A stretch of DNA of 45,871 nucleotides, from assembly GCA_027488215.1 (NCBI GenBank), contig JAIYCB010000030.1:1-45871 (forward strand), given 5' to 3'. Shown in pieces: positions 1-8,008 of the stretch (position 1 is the first letter of the stretch; each line of letters starts with the position of its first letter). A program made the position numbers and the translations under genes. This DNA comes from Comamonadaceae bacterium. Lineage in GTDB: Bacteria > Pseudomonadota > Gammaproteobacteria > Burkholderiales > Burkholderiaceae_C. The notes under the pieces were generated by a model. That model did not search any database. It was not told where the DNA came from and worked only from the letters and a program-made list of their open reading frames with translations.

Positions 1-987
1 GGCATCCAGGTGGTGGCAGACCATCAACATGTCCACATGCTCATCGAGCGTGTTGTGGGTGAAGGGCATGGTCGGGTTGGTCGAGCTGGGCAAAAAGTTC
101 GCCTGGCCCACCACCTTCAGAATGTCGGGTGCATGGCCGCCGCCAGCGCCTTCGGTGTGAAAGGCGCACAGGCCGCGCCCTCGGGCCGCCTCGATGGTGT
201 TTTCCACATAACCCGATTCATTGAGCGTGTCTGAGTGCAGCGCCACCTGGATGTCGGTCTCTTCGGCCACGTCCAGGCAATTGCTGATGGCCGATGGGGT
301 GCTGCCCCAGTCTTCGTGCAGCTTCATGCCAATCACGCCCGCGTTGATCTGCTCGTGCAAGGCGGCGGGCAAGCTGGCGTTGCCCTTGCCAAAAAACCCC
401 AGGTTCATGGGGAAGGCGTCTGCTGCTTGCAGCATGCGTTCGATGTTGAAGGGGCCGGGTGTGCAGGTGGTGGCAAAGGTGCCGGTGGCAGGGCCTGTTC
501 CGCCACCCATCATGGTGGTCACGCCGCTGGCCAGGGCCTCGTCGATTTGCTGGGGGCAGATGAAGTGGATGTGGCAGTCGATGCCGCCCGCGGTCACGAT
601 CAGGCCCTCGCAGCTGATGATCTCGGTGCCGGGGCCAATGACAATGTCCACGCCTGGTTGTGTGTCAGGGTTGCCCGCTTTGCCAATGGCCGCGATGCGG
701 TTGCCCTTGAGGCCGATGTCGGCTTTGACAATGCCCCAGTGCTCGATGATGAGGGCGTTGGTGAGCACGCAGTCCATCGCGCCCTCTGCGTTCGTTCTTT
801 GCGACTGCGCCATGCCATCACGGATGGTTTTGCCGCCGCCAAATTTGACCTCTTCGCCATAGCCGCCCGCTTGCAGTGTGAAGTCTTTTTCCACCTCGAT
901 CACCAAGGCCGTGTCGGCCAGGCGCACGCGGTCGCCCACGGTGGGGCCAAAGGTTTCGGCATAAGCGCGTTTGTCAATGTGGGCCAT
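1..987 (-). CDS. ureC: Urease alpha subunit, N-terminal 329 codons (cut by window edge)
   Basis: Catalytic subunit of urease, which hydrolyses urea to ammonia and carbamate in the cytoplasm with a dinuclear nickel centre. Reading from 987 downward gives [20 protein letters not shown]. The nickel-ligand motif CHIHF, the motif GMKLHEDWG with the lysine that becomes carbamylated, [25 protein letters not shown] and the active-site flap MVCHH follow in the usual order. The C-terminal part, with later metal ligands, lies outside the window. The start lies one base after the ureB stop, so translation is probably coupled. The downstream ureE, ureF and ureG expected for this operon would be further left. 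All visible catalytic residues are intact, so I read it as functional. Confidence 0.97.
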   Translation of the reverse strand, partial: MAHIDKRAYAETFGPTVGDRVRLADTALVIEVEKDFTLQAGGYGEEVKFGGGKTIRDGMAQSQRTNAEGAMDCVLTNALIIEHWGIVKADIGLKGNRIAAIGKAGNPDTQPGVDIVIGPGTEIISCEGLIVTAGGIDCHIHFICPQQIDEALASGVTTMMGGGTGPATGTFATTCTPGPFNIERMLQAADAFPMNLGFFGKGNASLPAALHEQINAGVIGMKLHEDWGSTPSAISNCLDVAEETDIQVALHSDTLNESGYVENTIEAARGRGLCAFHTEGAGGGHAPDILKVVGQANFLPSSTNPTMPFTHNTLDEHVDMLMVCHHLDA

Positions 988-988
988 G

Positions 989-1318
989 TCAGTTGCCTTG
1001 TAATTTGTGGGCGTTGAGTGCGCCGTGGGTCAACCCCCGAAAGCCGTACACCACACGGTCGCCCGCATAGTCCACCAGCTCCACCGTGCGTTGTTGGCCT
1101 GGCTCAAATCGCACGGCCATGCCTGAAGCGATGTTCAGGCGCATGCCCTGCGCGGCAACGCGGTCAAAGCGCAAGCCCGCGTTGGTCTCGGCAAAGTGGT
1201 AATGCGAGCCCACCTGAATCGGACGGTCGCTGGCGTTTTGCACCACGAGCGTGCAGGTGCGGCGGCCCACGTTCAAGGCGTGCTGACCGGGGTCGATCAA
1301 GAATTCACCGGGGATCAT
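989..1318 (-). CDS. ureB: Urease beta subunit
   Basis: Small structural subunit of urease, 109 residues, close to the usual size of a separate bacterial beta chain. It begins [20 protein letters not shown] and contains the family motifs [12 protein letters not shown] and [10 protein letters not shown] longer in-frame extension upstream to 1432 is open but encodes a tryptophan-rich stretch unlike UreB and would overlap the small membrane gene at 1326-1490. The start at 1318 is therefore preferred. It lies seven bases after the stop of that small gene and one base before ureC, inside a ureA-(small ORF)-ureB-ureC transcript. Confidence 0.96.
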   Translation of the reverse strand: MIPGEFLIDPGQHALNVGRRTCTLVVQNASDRPIQVGSHYHFAETNAGLRFDRVAAQGMRLNIASGMAVRFEPGQQRTVELVDYAGDRVVYGFRGLTHGALNAHKLQGN

Positions 1319-1325
1319 GCGGGAC

Positions 1326-1490
1326 TCACTTTTTGCCAAAAAAAATGGCCACGGCCACCAAGCCGGCTGCCACCACAAAACCCAGCGCATCGGTCGCGTG
1401 CCAGTGGACGCTGCCGCCCAAGCCATGACCATCGTGTGCGAGGGCGGCAGTACCGATGGCGGATGTGAGCATCAAGGTGATTTTTTTCAT
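1326..1490 (-). CDS. Small predicted membrane protein between ureA and ureB
   Basis: A 54-codon frame starting at 1490. It begins [20 protein letters not shown], a basic start and hydrophobic run resembling a signal peptide. A His/Gly-rich patch follows ([19 protein letters not shown]), then one strongly hydrophobic helix (residues about 36-51) ending in GKK. The histidines could bind metal, and a periplasmic His-rich loop in a urease operon recalls nickel handling, but that is inference only. It fills the gap between ureA and ureB with short spacers on both sides, which supports it being a real gene of the operon. I do not recognise a named family. An alternative is that it is only an N-terminal anchor peptide without enzymatic role. 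Confidence 0.75.
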   Translation of the reverse strand: MKKITLMLTSAIGTAALAHDGHGLGGSVHWHATDALGFVVAAGLVAVAIFFGKK

Positions 1491-1515
1491 GGGCTTCTCT
1501 TGGTCTTGGTCTTGT

Positions 1516-1818
1516 TCAGACGATGGGTTGGTGCACGGTCACCAATTTGGTGCCATCCGGAAATGTCGCTTCAATCTGGATGTCGGGGATCATCTCTGCG
1601 ATGCCCTCCATCACATCGGCACGGGTCAAAACCGTGCGGCCTTCGCTCATCAGCTGGGCAACTGTTTTGCCGTCGCGTGCGCCTTCCATCACGGCGGCGC
1701 TGATCAGGGCGATGGCTTCGGGGTAGTTCAACTTCAGTCCCCTGGCCTTGCGCCTTTCGGCCAATAAGGCGGCAGTGAAGATCAACAACTTGTCTTTTTC
1801 GCGGGGAGTCAGTTCCAT
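1516..1818 (-). CDS. ureA: Urease gamma subunit
   Basis: Smallest urease structural subunit, 100 residues, the usual length. It starts [20 protein letters not shown], with [40 protein letters not shown] and the terminal [12 protein letters not shown] all typical of UreA. It is first in the minus-strand urease unit and lies divergent to urtA with a 204-bp gap to the urtA start. No strong Shine-Dalgarno precedes the ATG, but the N-terminus matches the family, so the start is secure. A sigma-54-like promoter lies about 46-61 bases upstream of the start codon, and nitrogen control is likely. Confidence 0.97.
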   Translation of the reverse strand: MELTPREKDKLLIFTAALLAERRKARGLKLNYPEAIALISAAVMEGARDGKTVAQLMSEGRTVLTRADVMEGIAEMIPDIQIEATFPDGTKLVTVHQPIV

Positions 1819-1819
1819 T

Positions 1820-1846
1820 TTGGTGCGCGCTGAGCGTCTTGGTGCA
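1820..1846. promoter_or_regulatory. Two TTGGTGC half-sites, possible NtrC enhancer
   Basis: TTGGTGC occurs at 1820-1826 and again at 1839-1845, where it continues to TTGGTGCA. This matches one half of the known NtrC dyad (TGCACC...GGTGCA), but here both copies point the same way and no full dyad is formed. They lie about 95-120 bp upstream of the urtA sigma-54 promoter, a normal enhancer distance, and inside the likely ureA leader. The role is inferred. Confidence 0.35.
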
Positions 1847-1863
1847 TTGAATGACCTGAATCA

Positions 1864-1879
1864 AGCAAATTTCATGCCC
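1864..1879 (-). promoter_or_regulatory. Sigma-54-like promoter for ureA
   Basis: On the minus strand the sequence reads GGGCATGAAATTTGCT. Against the sigma-54 consensus TGGCACG-N4-TTGCW it differs at two of twelve fixed positions, and the essential GG and GC are at the correct spacing. Transcription would start near 1853, giving a leader of about 35 nt before ureA. A sigma-70 alternative (TATAAA on the minus strand, at 1880-1885 of the plus strand) overlaps it. Confidence 0.5.
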
Positions 1880-1940
1880 TTTATAGAGGCGAAAAAAATT
1901 TCCTAGAAAAAACGGGTCATTTCAGGGTTCTCCCTAGGGC

Positions 1941-1956
1941 TGGCACGGCGATTGCT
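1941..1956 (+). promoter_or_regulatory. Sigma-54 promoter for urtABCDE
   Basis: TGGCACGGCGATTGCT matches the -24/-12 consensus TGGCACG-N4-TTGCW at every fixed position. A transcript would start near 1967, about 56 nt before the urtA start. Sigma-54 promoters need an enhancer-binding activator. In proteobacteria, urea-transport genes are commonly NtrC-controlled, so nitrogen-limitation induction is the natural reading. Confidence 0.85.
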
Positions 1957-2022
1957 GAAGGCTAAACAGCGCTGTTAATCGGTGCGTTTTTGAACAACCT
2001 ATTTCCTGATTGGAGTGATCTC

Positions 2023-3303
2023 ATGATGAACCGTCGTGGCAACCTCAAAGCCCTCGCGACCGCAGCCGCCATTGCTGCGGGCAGTTTGACCTTTGCACAT
2101 CAAGCCCAAGCCCAAACGGGTAACACCATCAAGGTCGGCGTGCTGCACAGCCTGTCCGGCACCATGGCGATCTCCGAGACCGTGCTCAAAGACACGGTGC
2201 TCATGGCCATCGACGAGATCAACGCCAAGGGTGGCGTGCTGGGCAAAAAACTCGAGCCCGTGATCGTGGACCCGGCCTCCAACTGGCCTTTGTTCGCTGA
2301 AAAAACCAAGCAATTGCTCGGCCAAGACAAAGTCTCTGTCATCTTCGGTTGCTGGACTTCGGTGTCGCGTAAATCGGTTCTGCCGGTGGTTGAAGAAATG
2401 AACGGCTTGCTGTTCTATCCCGTGCAGTACGAAGGTGAAGAACTTTCCAAAAACGTGTTCTACACCGGCGCTGCGCCCAACCAGCAGGCGATTCCTGCGG
2501 TGGATTATTTGATGAGCAAAGACGGCGGCTCGGCCAAGCGCTGGGTCTTGCTGGGCACCGACTATGTGTACCCCCGTACCACCAACAAAATCTTGCGTGC
2601 CTACCTCAAAAGCAAGGGCGTGAAAGACAGCGACATCGACGAAAAATACACCCCATTTGGTCACAGCGATTACCAAACCATCGTGGCCGACATCAAGAAG
2701 TTTTCGGCCGGTGGCAAGACCGCTGTGGTGTCCACCATCAACGGTGACTCCAACGTGCCTTTCTACAAGGAACTGGGCAATGCGGGCTTGAAGGCCAAAG
2801 ACGTGCCTGTGGTGGCCTTCTCGGTGGGTGAAGAAGAGCTGCGCGGTGTGGACACCAAGCCCTTGGTCGGACACCTGGCCGCATGGAACTACTTCATGAG
2901 CATCAAGAACCCGGCCAACGACGAGTTCACCAAAAAGTGGGCGGCTTATGCCAAGGCCAAAAACATCCCTGGCCACAAAGACAAGCCTCTCACCAACGAT
3001 CCGATGGAAGCGACTTACATCGGCATCAACATGTGGAAGCAAGCGGTTGAGAAAGCCAAGTCAACGGACACCGACAAAGTGATCGCTGCGATGGCGGGCC
3101 AAACCTTCAAGGCGCCGAGCGGCATCGTGAGCAAGATGGACGAGAAAAACCACCACCTGCACAAGTCGGTGTTCATCGGCGAGATCAAGGCCGACGGCCA
3201 GTTCAACGTGGTGTGGAAGACACCGGGTCCTGTCAAAGCCAGACCTTGGAGCCCATACATCCCTGGCAACGACAAGAAGCCTGACGAGCCTGCCAAGAAG
3301 TGA
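2023..3303 (+). CDS. urtA: Urea ABC transporter, periplasmic binding protein
   Basis: Captures urea in the periplasm and delivers it to the UrtBC permease. It is a type-I, branched-chain-amino-acid-like binding protein of 426 residues. A twin basic start (MMNRRGNLK) and hydrophobic core end at AQA-QT, a standard signal-peptidase site with no lipobox. The mature protein opens with NTIKVGVLHSLSGTMAISE and contains VIFGCWTSVSRKSVLPVVEE and LFYPVQYEGEE, which are characteristic of UrtA rather than of LivJ. A TTG at 1990 would add 11 residues, but GGAG at 2012-2015 is correctly placed for ATG 2023. It is the first gene behind the sigma-54 promoter, and a hairpin after it may set it above the rest of the operon. 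Confidence 0.96.
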   Translation: MMNRRGNLKALATAAAIAAGSLTFAHQAQAQTGNTIKVGVLHSLSGTMAISETVLKDTVLMAIDEINAKGGVLGKKLEPVIVDPASNWPLFAEKTKQLLGQDKVSVIFGCWTSVSRKSVLPVVEEMNGLLFYPVQYEGEELSKNVFYTGAAPNQQAIPAVDYLMSKDGGSAKRWVLLGTDYVYPRTTNKILRAYLKSKGVKDSDIDEKYTPFGHSDYQTIVADIKKFSAGGKTAVVSTINGDSNVPFYKELGNAGLKAKDVPVVAFSVGEEELRGVDTKPLVGHLAAWNYFMSIKNPANDEFTKKWAAYAKAKNIPGHKDKPLTNDPMEATYIGINMWKQAVEKAKSTDTDKVIAAMAGQTFKAPSGIVSKMDEKNHHLHKSVFIGEIKADGQFNVVWKTPGPVKARPWSPYIPGNDKKPDEPAKK

Positions 3304-3321
3304 TGGTTTGAAAGTGTGAAT

Positions 3322-3370
3322 GCAGGTCGGAGCTGAAGCACCGACCTGCCTGGTCATCAGGCAGGTCGGT
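3322..3370 (+). repeat. Hairpin and repeated 9-mer in the urtA-urtB gap
   Basis: GCAGGTCGG at 3322-3330 pairs perfectly with CCGACCTGC at 3341-3349 across a 10-base loop. A third copy, GCAGGTCGGT, follows at 3361-3370 and could compete for pairing with 3341-3349. There is no T-tract, so it is not a classical terminator. An mRNA-stabilising or attenuating stem after the abundant binding-protein message is plausible. Confidence 0.6.
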
Positions 3371-3408
3371 GGCTTTGGCCCCGACATGGATGGTGGCCAG
3401 ACCCGGAA

Positions 3409-5001
3409 ATGAGCAAGATGAAACGATGGATGTTGAAAGCGGCATGGGTGGCCAGCGCCTTGTGGGGCCTGTCGGCCGCGCAAGCCCTGACGATGGACGA
3501 AGCCAAAGGGATGGCCATGGGCGAGAGCGATGCCCGAGTGGAGGCGATTTCCAAAGCGGTGGCCCAAGGCAGCGAAAGAACCGCCGCCTATCTGCAAGCA
3601 CTGGCGGATGACGCGGTCAAGATGGCGGGCGATCGTGTGATCGTGGTGCGTGACGGGCAAGGCCAAGACCCTGTCACCGGACAAGCGGTTCCCGTGCCGT
3701 CAGACGCTGAAGATGTGATGCTGAATAACCGTCTGCGCGGCGAGATCGACACGGCCCTGGCGGCCTTGAAGTTGTTCAGCCTCGATGTGAAGCTGCGCCG
3801 GCAAGCGGCCTTGTCGCTGCTCAAAGAACCCGATGCCAGCCGCCAGCCCTTGCTCGACAAAGCATTGGCGGCTGAAAAAGACCCCACGGTGCAAAATCTG
3901 GTGCGTCAAGCCAGAGCCGCAGCGCTGTTGAGCAGCGATGCCCCCCAGGACCGATTGCTCGCCGCCCGCGAATTGGCGGGCAGCAGGCAACCGGAGACCC
4001 TGCTGCTGCTGAACCAGCAACTGGCCCAAGAGCAAGACCCTGCGGTCAAAAAACAAATCCAAGTTTCTTTGGTCAAAGTGCAAGACAGCCTGCGCTGGGG
4101 TGAGCGCTTGGGGACCATGTTCACAGGGCTCAGCCTAGGCTCCATCTTGCTCCTGGTGGCGCTGGGCTTGGCCATCACCTATGGCTTGATGGGCGTGATC
4201 AACATGGCACATGGTGAGTTGATGATGATCGGCGCCTATGCCACCTATGTGGTGCAGGTGCTGTTTCGCGAGCATTTGCCCGGCGTGTTTGACGCCTATC
4301 TTTTTGTGGCGATGCCGGTGGCCTTCCTCACTGCAGCTTTGGTGGGTGCGGTGATGGAGCGCACGGTGCTGCAGCATTTGTATGGCCGCCCGCTCGAAAC
4401 GCTGCTGGCCACCTGGGGCATCAGTCTGGTGCTGATGCAAGGCGTGCGCAGCCTTTTTGGTGCGCAAAACGTGGGCGTGGAAAACCCGTCCTGGATGAGC
4501 GGATCGTTGCAATTGCTGCCCAATTTGCAGCTGCCCTGGAACCGTGTGCTGATCATCATGTTTGCGCTGGCCGTGTTGGTCGGGGTGGCCCTGTTGATTG
4601 GCAAAACCCGGCTGGGTTTGTTCGTGCGCGGCGTCACGCAAAACCGCCCCATGGCCTCGTGCATGGGCGTGAACACGGCCCGCATCGACACCTATGCCTT
4701 TGCGTTGGGTTCGGGCATTGCGGGCCTGGCGGGCTGTGCGCTCAGCCAGGTGGGTAATGTGGGGCCTGATCTGGGTCAAAGCTATATCGTGGATGCGTTC
4801 ATGGTGGTGGTGCTGGGCGGTGTGGGTCAGCTGGCAGGCACGGTGTATGCCGCCTTGGGCCTAGGTTTGGTCAACAAGCTGTTGGAAGGCTGGACGGGGG
4901 CGGTGCTTGCCAAGATTGCCGTGCTGGTGTTCATCATCATCTTCATCCAGAAGCGGCCGCAAGGCATCTTCGCGATGAAGGGTCGCAGCGCGGAGGCATG
5001 A
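3409..5001 (+). CDS. urtB: Urea ABC transporter permease UrtB with N-terminal extracytoplasmic domain
   Basis: Inner-membrane permease subunit for urea, 530 residues. It has a cleavable-looking signal (residues 1-27), then an Ala/Leu-rich helical region (about 28-230) with HEAT-like repeats, which is the long N-terminal extension typical of UrtB and absent from LivH. The LivH-like membrane domain runs from about 235 to 520, with GLAITYGLMGVINMAHGELM and DAFMVVVLGGVGQLAGTVYA. The end IIFIQKRPQGIFAMKGR is the usual permease tail. An ATG at 3418 is an alternative start. Its stop codon overlaps the first possible urtC ATG, showing tight operon packing. Confidence 0.95.
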   Translation: MSKMKRWMLKAAWVASALWGLSAAQALTMDEAKGMAMGESDARVEAISKAVAQGSERTAAYLQALADDAVKMAGDRVIVVRDGQGQDPVTGQAVPVPSDAEDVMLNNRLRGEIDTALAALKLFSLDVKLRRQAALSLLKEPDASRQPLLDKALAAEKDPTVQNLVRQARAAALLSSDAPQDRLLAARELAGSRQPETLLLLNQQLAQEQDPAVKKQIQVSLVKVQDSLRWGERLGTMFTGLSLGSILLLVALGLAITYGLMGVINMAHGELMMIGAYATYVVQVLFREHLPGVFDAYLFVAMPVAFLTAALVGAVMERTVLQHLYGRPLETLLATWGISLVLMQGVRSLFGAQNVGVENPSWMSGSLQLLPNLQLPWNRVLIIMFALAVLVGVALLIGKTRLGLFVRGVTQNRPMASCMGVNTARIDTYAFALGSGIAGLAGCALSQVGNVGPDLGQSYIVDAFMVVVLGGVGQLAGTVYAALGLGLVNKLLEGWTGAVLAKIAVLVFIIIFIQKRPQGIFAMKGRSAEA

Positions 5002-5003
5002 CC

Positions 5004-6167
5004 ATGAAAACATTTGAACTTCCCACCCCCGCCCCTTTGATGGGTCGTCAAGCTTGGTCAGCGTTTTTGCTGGCACTGATCGTGGTTGGCGTGCTGGCCC
5101 CGGTGTTCAACTTGTGGGTCCCCGAGAGCAGCGCCTTCCATTTGAGCGACTACGCCATCGCCCTGATTGGCAAGATCATGTGCTACGCCATCTGCGCGCT
5201 GGCCATGGACTTGATCTGGGGTTATACCGGCATCTTGTCGCTGGGCCATGGTTTGTTCTTCGCTTTGGGTGGTTATGTCATGGGCATGTACCTCATGCGC
5301 CAGATCGGTCAGGACGGCAATTACAAAAGCGACTTGCCCGACTTCATGGTGTTTCTGGATTGGAAAGAGCTGCCTTGGCACTGGATGCTGTCGGACAGCT
5401 TTGTGGCCACGCTGGCGCTGGTGGTGTTGGTGCCCGGTGTGATCGCTTTTGTGTTCGGCTATTTTGCCTTTCGCTCGCGCATCAAGGGCGTTTATTTTTC
5501 CATCATCACCCAAGCCCTGACCTATGCGGCCATGCTCTTGTTTTTCCGCAACGAAACCGGGCTTGGCGGCAACAACGGCTTTACTGATTTCAAGCGCATC
5601 CTCGACTTGCCGATTGCCACCCCCGGCATGCGCATGACGCTGTTTGTCATCACTGGCTTGACCTTGCTGGGTTTTTACCTGTTCTCGCGCTGGCTGGTGG
5701 GCAGCAAGTACGGCCGCGTGTTGATGGCGATTCGCGACGCCGAAACGCGTGTCATGTTTTCGGGCTATTCGCCGCTGCCCTACAAGCTGAGCATCTGGGT
5801 GATCTCGGCCGTGATGTGCGGGATTGCCGGGGCTTTGTATGTGCCGCAAGTGGGCATCATCAACCCCGGCGAGATGAGCGCGGCCAACTCGATCGAGATC
5901 GCGGTGTGGGCCGCGGTGGGCGGGCGCGGCACCTTGATCGGCCCCATCGTGGGGGCGTTTTTAGTCAACGGAGCCAAGAGTTGGCTCACCGTGAGCGCAC
6001 CTGAGTTTTGGCTGTATTTTTTGGGCGCATTGTTCATTGGTGTGACCTTGTACATGCCGCAAGGCGTGGTGGGCTTGGTGCGCAAAGTTTGGCGAAAACG
6101 CGAGACCACGCAGCCGCCGACAGACCCCATGTTGGACGCTGGGGGTAAGAAAGGCGGTTCCGCATGA
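5004..6167 (+). CDS. urtC: Urea ABC transporter permease UrtC
   Basis: Second membrane subunit of the urea importer, LivM-like, about 387 residues with roughly ten hydrophobic segments. Family motifs include DLIWGYTGILSLGHGLFFAL, the loop DLPDFMVFLDWKELPW, RNETGLGGNNGFTDFKRILD and NSIEIAVWAAVGGRGTLIGP. GGAGG at 4992-4996 is seven bases before ATG 5004 and too close to the in-frame ATG at 4998, so 5004 is chosen. The gene sits between urtB and urtD with a four-base overlap (ATGA) to urtD at 6164. Confidence 0.95.
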   Translation: MKTFELPTPAPLMGRQAWSAFLLALIVVGVLAPVFNLWVPESSAFHLSDYAIALIGKIMCYAICALAMDLIWGYTGILSLGHGLFFALGGYVMGMYLMRQIGQDGNYKSDLPDFMVFLDWKELPWHWMLSDSFVATLALVVLVPGVIAFVFGYFAFRSRIKGVYFSIITQALTYAAMLLFFRNETGLGGNNGFTDFKRILDLPIATPGMRMTLFVITGLTLLGFYLFSRWLVGSKYGRVLMAIRDAETRVMFSGYSPLPYKLSIWVISAVMCGIAGALYVPQVGIINPGEMSAANSIEIAVWAAVGGRGTLIGPIVGAFLVNGAKSWLTVSAPEFWLYFLGALFIGVTLYMPQGVVGLVRKVWRKRETTQPPTDPMLDAGGKKGGSA

Positions 6168-7039
6168 CGCCCGATCTGCTGCAAAAAGGGGCTGAACGCG
6201 TGGCTCGCGTGGCTCAACAACGCGTTGAAGCCACAGAGTCCGGTGGTCGCAGCGCGAGTTATGGCCGCGTGGTGCACGACGCCAGCCAAGTGGATATGAC
6301 GCATGGCCGCATCCTGTATCTGGAAGAGGTGAGTGTGAGCTTTGACGGCTTCAAGGCCATCAACCAGCTGTCGCTCGACATCGCGCCCGGCGAGCTGCGC
6401 TGCATCATCGGCCCCAACGGCGCTGGCAAGACCACGATGATGGACATCATCACCGGCAAAACCCGTCCTGACGAAGGCCGCGTGTTCTTTGGCAGTACCA
6501 TTGACTTACTGCGTTACAACGAACCCGAGATCGCTCAGTTGGGCATTGGCCGTAAATTCCAAAAGCCCACTGTGTTCGAGCACCTGAGCGTGTTTGAAAA
6601 CCTGGAGCTGGCCTTGAAGACCCCCAAGGGCGTGAAGGCCTCGATGTTCTTCAAACTCGACTCACGCCAAAGCGATCGCCTGGCCGAAGTTCTGCACACC
6701 ATCCACTTGGCGGACAGCGTGCGGGTGCAGGCAGGCACCCTCAGCCATGGCCAAAAGCAGTGGCTGGAGATCGGCATGCTGCTCATGCAAGACCCCCAGT
6801 TGCTGTTGCTCGATGAACCGGTGGCGGGCATGACCGACTTTGAGACCGAGCGCACCGCGGAGCTTTTCCTGTCGCTCAAAGGCAAACACTCTCTGATGGT
6901 GGTGGAACACGACATGAGCTTCATCCGCACCATCTCGGACATTGTCACCGTGCTGTGCGACGGCTCGGTGCTGGCCCAGGGCACGCTCGACCAGGTGCAG
7001 GCCGACGAGCGGGTGATCGAAGTTTATTTGGGGCGTTGA
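6164..7039 (+). CDS. urtD: Urea ABC transporter ATPase UrtD
   Basis: Cytoplasmic ATP-binding subunit, LivG-like, 291 residues. Walker A is GPNGAGKTT (about residues 84-92), Walker B is LLLLDEP, and the switch histidine is in VEHDM. The ABC signature is LSHGQ instead of LSGGQ, a substitution I associate with the UrtD branch. The first 45 residues, before GRILYLEEVSVSFDG, form a polar extension that probably folds outside the ABC domain. It overlaps urtC by four bases. It is separated from urtE by an unusually long 162-bp spacer. Confidence 0.95.
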   Translation: MTPDLLQKGAERVARVAQQRVEATESGGRSASYGRVVHDASQVDMTHGRILYLEEVSVSFDGFKAINQLSLDIAPGELRCIIGPNGAGKTTMMDIITGKTRPDEGRVFFGSTIDLLRYNEPEIAQLGIGRKFQKPTVFEHLSVFENLELALKTPKGVKASMFFKLDSRQSDRLAEVLHTIHLADSVRVQAGTLSHGQKQWLEIGMLLMQDPQLLLLDEPVAGMTDFETERTAELFLSLKGKHSLMVVEHDMSFIRTISDIVTVLCDGSVLAQGTLDQVQADERVIEVYLGR

Positions 7040-7040
7040 T

Positions 7041-7140
7041 GAAGTGCACGACCTCTGTCAACGCGAATGAAGTACAGGGCCTCTGTCAGCTCGTGCCCTC
7101 ACCCCTTTTCACTGCGAGCGAAGCGCGGCAGTCTATGGAG
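7041..7140 (+). repeat. Direct repeat pair plus dispersed-repeat copy between urtD and urtE
   Basis: Two 20-base copies starting GAAGTGCACG (7041-7060) and GAAGTACAGG (7069-7088), both ending CCTCTGTCA, match at 17 of 20 positions with a 28-base period. Downstream, 7108-7140 carries CACTGCGAGCGAAGCG, a copy of the dispersed element also present at 19651-19746 and 21923-21957. No gene is seen in 7040-7201. Confidence 0.65.
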
Positions 7141-7201
7141 GGTTGCGGCCCGCGGCCTCGCCATCACGGTGTGAACCATCTGATCTCTGTAAAGGTTCTT
7201 C

Positions 7202-7906
7202 ATGCTTGAAGTCCAAAACATCCATCAATACTACGGTGGCTCGCACATCCTGCGCGATGTGAGTCTGAGTGCACAACTGGGCCAGGTCACGGTGCTCTTG
7301 GGCCGCAACGGTGTGGGCAAGACCACTTTGTTGAAATCCCTCATGGGTCTGGTGCCGATCAAAAGCGGCTCCGTGATGCTGGACGGCAAAGACCTGAGCA
7401 GTGCCAAACCCTATGAACGCGCCGCATCGGGCATTGGCTACGTGCCTCAAGGCCGCGAAATCTTTGCACGTCTGACGGTCCAAGATAACTTGTTGATGGG
7501 CCTGGCCACGCAGCCCGGCGGCACGCCGATCCCGCCCGAATTGTTCGAGCTGTTCCCGGTACTGAGGCAAATGCTGCACCGTCGGGGCGGTGATCTGTCA
7601 GGCGGCCAACAACAGCAACTGGCCATCGCTCGCGCCTTGGCCGCCAAGCCGCGTTTATTGATCTTGGACGAACCCACCGAGGGCATTCAACCCAGCATCA
7701 TCAAAGACATCGGCCGCGTGATCCGCCAGTTGGCCGATGTAGGTTTGCAAGGTCAGCGCATGGCGGTGCTGCTGTGCGAGCAGTACTACGACTTTGCCGA
7801 AGAACTGGCCGACCAGTATTTGGTGATGGAGCGCGGCGAGGTGATCGCGCGCGGGCCGGGGAGCGAGATGAAGGAAAAGAACATCCAGCAGTTGGTGGCG
7901 ATTTGA
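7202..7906 (+). CDS. urtE: Urea ABC transporter ATPase UrtE
   Basis: Second ATP-binding subunit of the urea importer, LivF-like, 234 residues. It shows MLEVQNIHQYYGGSHILRDV, Walker A GRNGVGKTT, signature LSGGQQQQLAIARAL, and Walker B LLILDEPTEGIQPSII, all intact. The C-terminus KEKNIQQLVAI is typical for UrtE. It ends the urt operon. The start at 7202 leaves a spacer to urtD that holds repeats but no visible promoter, so co-transcription with urtABCD remains likely. Confidence 0.95.
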   Translation: MLEVQNIHQYYGGSHILRDVSLSAQLGQVTVLLGRNGVGKTTLLKSLMGLVPIKSGSVMLDGKDLSSAKPYERAASGIGYVPQGREIFARLTVQDNLLMGLATQPGGTPIPPELFELFPVLRQMLHRRGGDLSGGQQQQLAIARALAAKPRLLILDEPTEGIQPSIIKDIGRVIRQLADVGLQGQRMAVLLCEQYYDFAEELADQYLVMERGEVIARGPGSEMKEKNIQQLVAI

Positions 7907-7930
7907 TGAGGCTCTGAAGCAATGGCGCTG

Positions 7931-7965
7931 AAAAAAATAGGCGTTATCGGGCGGTTGAATCCGCC
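7931..7965. terminator. Weak hairpin after urtE / DUF4010 gene
   Basis: GGCGG (7950-7954) and CCGCC (7961-7965) form a stem over TTGAAT. On the minus strand a run of seven T follows about 12 bases later (7931-7937 of the plus strand). The stem is short and the T-run is displaced, so this is only a candidate terminator between the convergent genes. Confidence 0.3.
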
Positions 7966-8008
7966 GCCTTTAGCAGACTCCCATCCAACACAAGCCCACA
8001 GGCCCCAT

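Noticed and set aside
1990..2022. TTG start extending UrtA by 11 residues
   Set aside because: The extension precedes a clear Shine-Dalgarno and signal peptide beginning at 2023.
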